64,000 bases of DNA from Hyphomicrobiales bacterium (GTDB lineage Bacteria > Pseudomonadota > Alphaproteobacteria > Rhizobiales > Phreatobacteraceae), in assembly GCA_017304475.1 (NCBI GenBank), contig JAFKKV010000016.1:124001-188000 (forward strand). Direction: 5' to 3'. The translations under genes and the position numbers were made by a program. The notes under the pieces are model-generated. The model was not told the DNA's origin. It saw only the letters and a list, made by a program, of their open reading frames with translations, and did not search any database. Numbering within the stretch: position 1 is the first letter of the stretch; each line of letters starts with the position of its first letter. This document shows positions 58,908-64,000 of this stretch, piece by piece.

Positions 58908-61603
58908 GATTGCGGCGACAGTTTCGAGAAGATGCGGTCCGGCGTGAACGGCAAGTGGGCGAAACGCACGCCGGTCGCGTCGAGCAGGGCATTGGAGATG
59001 GCGGGCGCCACCGGATTGATGGCGCATTCGCCTTGCGCCTTGGCGCCGAGCGGGCCGATCGTGTCATAGGTATCGGCGAAGAAGATCTCGTTGTGGGGCA
59101 GATCGGCGAAGGCCGGGATGCGGTAATTGCGCAAGGCCGGATTGCGGATCTTGCCGTTGGCGTCATGCATCATGTTCTCCGTCAGCGCCCAGCCGAAGCC
59201 CATGCCAACAGCCCCGTCGATCTGGCCCCGGCACTGCATGGGATTGATCAGCCGCCCGATATCGGCGGCATGAACGCTGTGCAGGATGCGGATCTCGCCG
59301 GTGATGCGATGAACCGCGAGCCGGATGCCCTGGACGTTGAAGGCAATGGTGCGCGGCGAGAGATAGGCCTTGCGCTTGGCCTCGAAACGGTGGCCGGCGG
59401 CACTGCCGGCGGCATGCAGAGCGACCAGCGGGATGCGCTGGGCGCCGTTGACGACGCTGTCGCTCTCCAGACGCCAGGCCGAGGCTTCGGTGGCCGTGTG
59501 GCGCGCCGCGAAGGCCAGGATATTGTCGCGCAAGGCCAGGGCCGTGAGTTCCACGGCCTTGCCCGCCACCACCGTGCCGGTGCTGGCGAAGGTGCCGCTG
59601 TCATAGGGAGTGAGATCGGTATCGGCATTGATGATGGCGATCTGGTCGGCGCGCGAGCCGAGAACCCCGGCGGCGATCTGCCGGTGCGAGGTCACCGAGC
59701 CGTTGCCCATCTCGGTCGAGCCGACAGCGAGATGGTAGCCGCCGGTGGCCAGCAGGCTCATCACGCCGCCGCCCCGGTGTTCGGTCGGCGGGCCCGATTC
59801 CAGCACCGCAAGCGCCACGCCGGAGCCTTCCGCCCACTCATCCCCCGCGGGCGCCGGCAAGCCGCCGCCGGCAGCCAGGGCCTTCTCGACATGGTCGAGG
59901 CATTGGTCGAGGCCGTAGCTGCCGAAAGACACATCGGTCGGATCGCTCCAGACGGACTCGATCCAGTCGTCGGGACCGAGCATATTCTTGCGGCGGACGA
60001 CGAAGGGATCCACGCCGATCTTGCGCGCGAGATCGTCGATGGCGCATTCGATCGCGAAGGTGCTCTGCGACGAGCCATAGCCGCGAAAGCCGCCGCCCGG
60101 CACGACATTGGTATAGACGGCGTAGCCGTCGGCCTTCTTGTTGGCGCAGCGATAGGCGGAGATCGGACTGGCGAGGGAGGCCGCCAGTGTCTCGCTGCCA
60201 TGGCCGCCATAGGCGCCGGTATTGGAGACGACCTCGACCTCGATGGCCGTCAGGCCGCCGTCCTTGGTGGCGCCGAGCTTGACCCGCGTGGTCATCTGAT
60301 GGCGCGTGGTGGCGCCGATGAACTGCTCCTCGCGGGTGAGCTCCCATTTGACCGGGCGGCCGGTCTTCAGCGTGGCGAGCACGCAGAGGTCCTCCGACAC
60401 CATCTCTTGCTTACCGCCGAAGCCACCCCCGACACGCTCGGTGAAGATGTGGACGTTGCGCGACGGCAGACCGAACAGATAGCTGATCTTCTGCTGCACG
60501 ATGAAGGGCGCTTGCGAACTGGTGCGGACATGCACGCGGCCCCCGTCGTCGCGCCAGGCGATCGAGCCGTGGGTCTCCAGATGGACGTGCTGCACACGGG
60601 AGGTCGAATAGGTCATCTCGTGGACGATGTCGGCCGCAGCGAAACCATCGGCGACGCTGCCGACCTCGCCTTTGATCTCGCAGAAGATATTGCCCTTCGC
60701 CTCGCCGCCCTTCTGATGCAGGAGCGGTGCCTCCGGGGCCATGGCCGCGACCGGATCGAACACCGCGGGCAACGGTTCGTACCGGACCTGCAGCGCCCGG
60801 CAGCCGGCCTCCGCCGCGGCTTCGGTCTCGGCGACCACCGCCGCGACGCGCTGGCCGACGAAACGCACGACATTGTCGAGAATATAGGTGTCGTCGGGAT
60901 CGACCAGATGATCTTCGTGGGTCGCCGTGCTGTAGAGCCGACGCGGCACGTCCTCCCAGGTGAAGACCTCGACGACGCCGGGCACGGCCAGCGCCTGATC
61001 GCGCTGGATGTCGAGGATGCGGGCATGGGCATGGGGCGAGCGCAGCACCTTCAGGTGCAGCAGGCGATCGACCGCCACGTCCATCGTATAGCACGCATGG
61101 CCGGTGACGATGCCTTCGCTGAAGGGATTGGCGAGGCTGGCGCCGCAGGCTCTGCCCGCCGCGTCCGGCTCGGCGGAAGCGACCCCATGGATCGCCTCGC
61201 CGATGCTGCGATAGCCGGTACATCGGCAGAGATTGCCCTTCAGGGCCCGCGGCAGGTCGTCGAGTTGCTCCTCGTCGAGTGCCGCCGCCGTCATGATCAT
61301 GCCGGCGGCGCAGAAGCCGCACTGGAAGGCCTGGGCATCCAGGAAGGCCTGCTGCATCGGATGCAGCCCACCGGCGGGTGCCAGCCCCTGGATGGTGGTC
61401 ACCTGCCGGCCAGCGGCACGGAAGGCCGGCATCAGGCAGGAATGAACCGGCGTGCCGTCGAGCCACACCGTGCAGGCGCCGCAATCGCCGGCGTCGCAGC
61501 CCTTCTTGACGCCGAACACGCCGCTCTCGCGCAGGAAGGTCCGCAGGCATTGGCCCGGCCGGGGTTCGGCCGCAAATTCCCTCGCATCGACGGTGAAGTT
61601 CAT
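58904..61603 (-). CDS. Fused 2Fe-2S / molybdopterin subunit of a xanthine-oxidase-family hydroxylase
   Basis: An 899-aa enzyme of the molybdenum hydroxylase family. Residues 1-150 carry two 2Fe-2S clusters: Cys36, 41, 44, 56 (plant-type) and Cys95, 98, 126, 128. Residues 170-899 form the Mo-molybdopterin domain, with GGGFGGKQEM, VPGGGFRGYGSSQSTFAIE and the catalytic Glu859 in GAKAQGEC. The usual separate small and large subunits are fused, as in aldehyde oxidoreductase Mop, but the FAD part remains a separate gene just upstream (4-nt overlap). Natural acceptor and substrate (purine, aldehyde or N-heterocycle) are not determined. Confidence 0.93.
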   Translation of the reverse strand: MNFTVDAREFAAEPRPGQCLRTFLRESGVFGVKKGCDAGDCGACTVWLDGTPVHSCLMPAFRAAGRQVTTIQGLAPAGGLHPMQQAFLDAQAFQCGFCAAGMIMTAAALDEEQLDDLPRALKGNLCRCTGYRSIGEAIHGVASAEPDAAGRACGASLANPFSEGIVTGHACYTMDVAVDRLLHLKVLRSPHAHARILDIQRDQALAVPGVVEVFTWEDVPRRLYSTATHEDHLVDPDDTYILDNVVRFVGQRVAAVVAETEAAAEAGCRALQVRYEPLPAVFDPVAAMAPEAPLLHQKGGEAKGNIFCEIKGEVGSVADGFAAADIVHEMTYSTSRVQHVHLETHGSIAWRDDGGRVHVRTSSQAPFIVQQKISYLFGLPSRNVHIFTERVGGGFGGKQEMVSEDLCVLATLKTGRPVKWELTREEQFIGATTRHQMTTRVKLGATKDGGLTAIEVEVVSNTGAYGGHGSETLAASLASPISAYRCANKKADGYAVYTNVVPGGGFRGYGSSQSTFAIECAIDDLARKIGVDPFVVRRKNMLGPDDWIESVWSDPTDVSFGSYGLDQCLDHVEKALAAGGGLPAPAGDEWAEGSGVALAVLESGPPTEHRGGGVMSLLATGGYHLAVGSTEMGNGSVTSHRQIAAGVLGSRADQIAIINADTDLTPYDSGTFASTGTVVAGKAVELTALALRDNILAFAARHTATEASAWRLESDSVVNGAQRIPLVALHAAGSAAGHRFEAKRKAYLSPRTIAFNVQGIRLAVHRITGEIRILHSVHAADIGRLINPMQCRGQIDGAVGMGFGWALTENMMHDANGKIRNPALRNYRIPAFADLPHNEIFFADTYDTIGPLGAKAQGECAINPVAPAISNALLDATGVRFAHLPFTPDRIFSKLSPQS

Positions 61604-62451
61604 GCCTGTCCTCCCGGCGTGGTCGGCTTGGCCGGTTCGGCCAGTTCGGCGCGGATCTGATCGGCGAAATGATAGGTCAGGTGCCGCTTGTAGGCGGGTG
61701 TGCCATGGACATCGTCGAAATAGCCGTCCTTCGGAATGCGGTCGTCGATGGCCTGGCGCAGCGCCGCGGCGCTCGGTGCCCGGTCGAAGCGCAATTGCAC
61801 CGGCCGCGGCACGGCGCCGGTGATGGTCAGCAGCAGGTCGCCGGCCTTGTCGTCGCGGGTGCCGATGACGAGCGCGGCCGAACGCCCCAGGCGGGTGAGC
61901 GAGGCGCGGCGGAAGGCAAAGCGCTTCGTCAGCGCCGAGGCGGGAAGATGAATGGCGCGCAGCAGCTCGCCGGGCGCCAGCACATTGACGTTGTCGGCGG
62001 TGACGAAATCGATCGCCGGCACCTGGCGCGGCACGCCATCGCGCGGCCAGAGCGTATAGACGCCTTCCAGCGCCACCGTCAGCGAGATCATCGCGCCGGC
62101 TGGCAGCGACATGCAGATATTGCCGCCGACGGTCGCCTCGTTGGCGATCTTGAACGACATCAGCAAGGCGTGGCTGCATTCGACGAACAGCGGCGCGGCG
62201 GTCCATTCCGGTGGCCCGGCGAAGCGTTCGAGTTCGCGGATGCGACAGGTCGCGGCGATGTCGAGGCCGGCAGCCGAGGCTTCGAGCGACCGCCAGCCCA
62301 GCGCCTCGAGATCGACCAGCGTATCGACCGCCACCTGCGGTTCAGAAAACAGCCAGGTGCCGCCGCCGAGCCAGGCATGTCCCGGGCGCCAGCCGGTGAC
62401 GTCCTCGATCGCACGGGGACGCTTGACCTCTTTGATCGTGTTCAGATCCAT
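61600..62451 (-). CDS. FAD-binding subunit of the molybdenum hydroxylase
   Basis: A 283-aa FAD_binding_5 family subunit that passes electrons from the 2Fe-2S clusters to the acceptor. FAD motif LGGGTWLFSEPQ (about 28-39), NEATVGGNICMSLPAGAMI (about 105-123; TVGGN is the flavin pyrophosphate loop) and a CO_deh_flav_C-type end. ATG 62451 has AAGGG nearby. Its stop overlaps the fused subunit start by 4 nt. No XdhC-type maturation gene is in the window. Confidence 0.92.
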   Translation of the reverse strand: MDLNTIKEVKRPRAIEDVTGWRPGHAWLGGGTWLFSEPQVAVDTLVDLEALGWRSLEASAAGLDIAATCRIRELERFAGPPEWTAAPLFVECSHALLMSFKIANEATVGGNICMSLPAGAMISLTVALEGVYTLWPRDGVPRQVPAIDFVTADNVNVLAPGELLRAIHLPASALTKRFAFRRASLTRLGRSAALVIGTRDDKAGDLLLTITGAVPRPVQLRFDRAPSAAALRQAIDDRIPKDGYFDDVHGTPAYKRHLTYHFADQIRAELAEPAKPTTPGGQA

Positions 62452-62578
62452 GACGACCCTTTCGAGTGAGGCGCGATGGCGCCGGTCCAGGCGACCTGTC
62501 CGCCTGAGGCGGGCAGGCATGGATGCGACGAAGGGGCTTGGCGCTCCCGGCCGGCATGCGCGCCGGGAGCCGCAGCGC

Positions 62579-63688
62579 TCACGGCAACTGGCTGAGCGAA
62601 CCGGCGCCGGGGCCGGGCGTGATAAGAGCCGGCCATTGGTTCGAGCCGAACGGCACCAGCGGCGGCAGGAACGGCGCCATGCCCCGCTTGCCAGCCTCGG
62701 CGACGATGGCGTCGCGGGCATTGCCACCCATCAGCTCGTAGTCCATGACCGCGCTGTTGCCGAAGAACAGCGCGCCGACGGTGCGGTCGCCGATGATCCG
62801 GGTCAGCGATTGCAGCATGTCCTCGGGCGTCGTGGTGAAGGACACCGTCTCGATCAGAATGAGCCGGGAGTTGATCGCCTGGGGACCGAAGAATTGCGCG
62901 AGCACGCTGAACAGGATGTTGTTCTGGCGCGCCACGTAGATCGTATTGCTGGCGCCATAGGCCTTGTCCCAATCGGCGCCGAGCAGCGTCTTCCACTCGG
63001 CCACCACGCCCATCCAATGGGCGACCTGGGTCTCGGCCGCCCAGGCGATGATCTTCTTGAGGTTGGGGCCCTGCTTGCGCGTGAACTCGTTGACCGCCGC
63101 AAAGGTGATCACGCCCTTGGCGAAGCAATCGTCGATGAAGGCGATGTTGTTGGTCAGGATCTCGCGATTGGTGCCGCGCCAATCGTCCGGCATGCCGGTC
63201 TGGTCGAGCCCGTCGAGGGCCGACTGGAGCTGAGCGCGAAACGCCGCCATCGGCCCGCGCCAGGACTGATCGGCCGGCTTGTCGATATGCGGCCCGGCGG
63301 TGACGGGCAGGACCATCGTGGCGTGGCCGACCGACTTCAGTAATTGATAGACGACGGGAACGGATGGGGCTTCGAGCGGCGGCTGGCCGGGCCGGTACAG
63401 GATGAGGCGGCCGCCTGCGCCCGAGAACAGGGCCAGGATGACCGGGTGCTGGGCGAGGATGTTCCGGCGGAACACCCGGGAGGCGCCATCGTAGAGACCG
63501 AACATCGCCTGGTTGAGGGCCAGAACGTTCTGCCGGGCGGTATCGGCCGGCCCTGGGCGCTCGCCACCCACCACGATGTTCATGTAGGGCGGCAGCTCGG
63601 CCGCGGCCAATCGTGAAACTGATCCGCCAAGGGCGACCATCGACAACGTTGCGCAGCCAAAGCGCAGCCAGAACCGGCCGTTTTTCAA
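62579..63688 (-). CDS. Secreted hypothetical protein (369 aa)
   Basis: The N-terminus is a Sec signal (KNGRFWLRFGCATLSMVALG, cleavage near AAAEL), so the product is periplasmic or secreted. The mature part of about 340 residues has no motif I recognise. It contains two regularly spaced tryptophan/aromatic segments (QSWRGPMAAFRAQL, WAAETQVAHWMGVVAEW) and near the end a Gly/Pro-rich tail. It lies 127 bp upstream of the Mo-hydroxylase genes on the same strand, so it may be part of the same operon. I do not assign a function. Confidence 0.7.
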   Translation of the reverse strand: MKNGRFWLRFGCATLSMVALGGSVSRLAAAELPPYMNIVVGGERPGPADTARQNVLALNQAMFGLYDGASRVFRRNILAQHPVILALFSGAGGRLILYRPGQPPLEAPSVPVVYQLLKSVGHATMVLPVTAGPHIDKPADQSWRGPMAAFRAQLQSALDGLDQTGMPDDWRGTNREILTNNIAFIDDCFAKGVITFAAVNEFTRKQGPNLKKIIAWAAETQVAHWMGVVAEWKTLLGADWDKAYGASNTIYVARQNNILFSVLAQFFGPQAINSRLILIETVSFTTTPEDMLQSLTRIIGDRTVGALFFGNSAVMDYELMGGNARDAIVAEAGKRGMAPFLPPLVPFGSNQWPALITPGPGAGSLSQLP

Positions 63689-64000
63689 AGCACCCCCCGT
63701 TTCACCATCGCCATCTTCGATTCGACTGGATGAGTTGTATCATAAAACTTGCACTTCCTTTGGGTAGTATGGAATATTTCTAAAAAAGAATGAAGCTGAA
63801 GACATATTATGACCAGCATCGCATCGACCGGACCATAGACTTCACCAAGTTGGTGGTTCCACGTCGGTACGCCGGGCCTCGGCGACGCGCCGCCGGCGCC
63901 ATGCCGGAATTGTTATTCCATCGCGCACGACGGCCGGTTTCGTGTTCGATCGGCGGCCGGTAACCTGCCTCATGGACGCGCGGCCGGCGGGCATCTCGCG
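63689..64000. other. Terminal intergenic region, partly AT-rich
   Basis: The first 130 bp (63710-63840) are AT-rich compared with the surroundings and probably hold the promoter of the secreted protein gene (minus strand). From 63972 an ATG opens a short plus-strand frame that runs out of the window; there is too little to judge. No tRNA or repeat was seen. Confidence 0.4.

Noticed and set aside
58910-61660. A 916-codon open frame opposite the molybdenum hydroxylase gene
   Set aside because: It is an antisense shadow of a well-supported gene; its composition is biased and it has no recognisable motif.
63972-64000. Possible gene start at the right edge
   Set aside because: Only about nine codons are visible, with no clear Shine-Dalgarno; it cannot be supported.

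Overview
The window is chromosomal DNA from a GC-rich alphaproteobacterium, most likely of the order Hyphomicrobiales (Rhizobiales) and near Bradyrhizobium, Bosea or Phreatobacter. Four things support this: very high GC, a D-tartrate dehydratase whose remembered sequence is close to Bradyrhizobium TarD, motifs resembling the Irr iron control element (ICE) upstream of a siderophore receptor, and Omp31-type outer membrane barrels. No tRNA, rRNA, CRISPR array, phage or insertion sequence was seen. The content is accessory metabolism: transporters, catabolic enzymes and their local regulators.

Layout. 0-6.3 kb: a TonB-dependent siderophore receptor cut by the window edge, an exported alpha/beta hydrolase, a CPA1 Na+/H+ antiporter and a CecR-like TetR regulator. 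6.3-11.4 kb: a YbhG-F-S-R-type efflux pump divergent from that regulator. 11.4-13.4 kb: dispersed repeats and a GFA/GST gene pair behind a promoter with a perfect operator palindrome. 13.4-21.9 kb: one strand carries XRE-cupin regulator, kbl, tdh and a polyamine-type ABC importer, divergent from an opine dehydrogenase family gene. The Tdh has lost all four structural zinc cysteines. 22-29.2 kb: DedA, DinB, then glutamate decarboxylase with two AspT-family exchangers.

29.2-40.2 kb: a copper amine oxidase, two GMC flavoenzymes and a Tat-exported gluconate-dehydrogenase subunit 3 lie downstream of a LuxR gene. This set is divergent from a nitrate/sulfonate-type ABC importer that has a LacI-style operator and an extra small membrane protein. 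40.2-43.7 kb: small secreted proteins, a methyltransferase, and HxlR and LysR regulators. 43.9-50.3 kb: tarD, then a Ugp-like ABC importer with an endonuclease/exonuclease/phosphatase-family enzyme. 50.4-57.8 kb: a DUF1772/NmrA pair, a tandem double-barrel outer membrane protein, TetR, a SnoaL-like protein, a WYL regulator, DJ-1, TfoX and a Gfo/Idh/MocA protein. 57.9-63.7 kb: a molybdenum hydroxylase operon (FAD subunit, fused 2Fe-2S/Mo subunit, double-ABM membrane protein) and an unknown secreted protein.

The likeliest under-described systems are the XRE-kbl-tdh-ABC/opine-dehydrogenase module, the amine oxidase/twin GMC module, GadB with two AspT exchangers, and a dispersed 164-bp palindromic repeat found three times. 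In each repeat copy two hairpin variants are paired, and stem bases covary.
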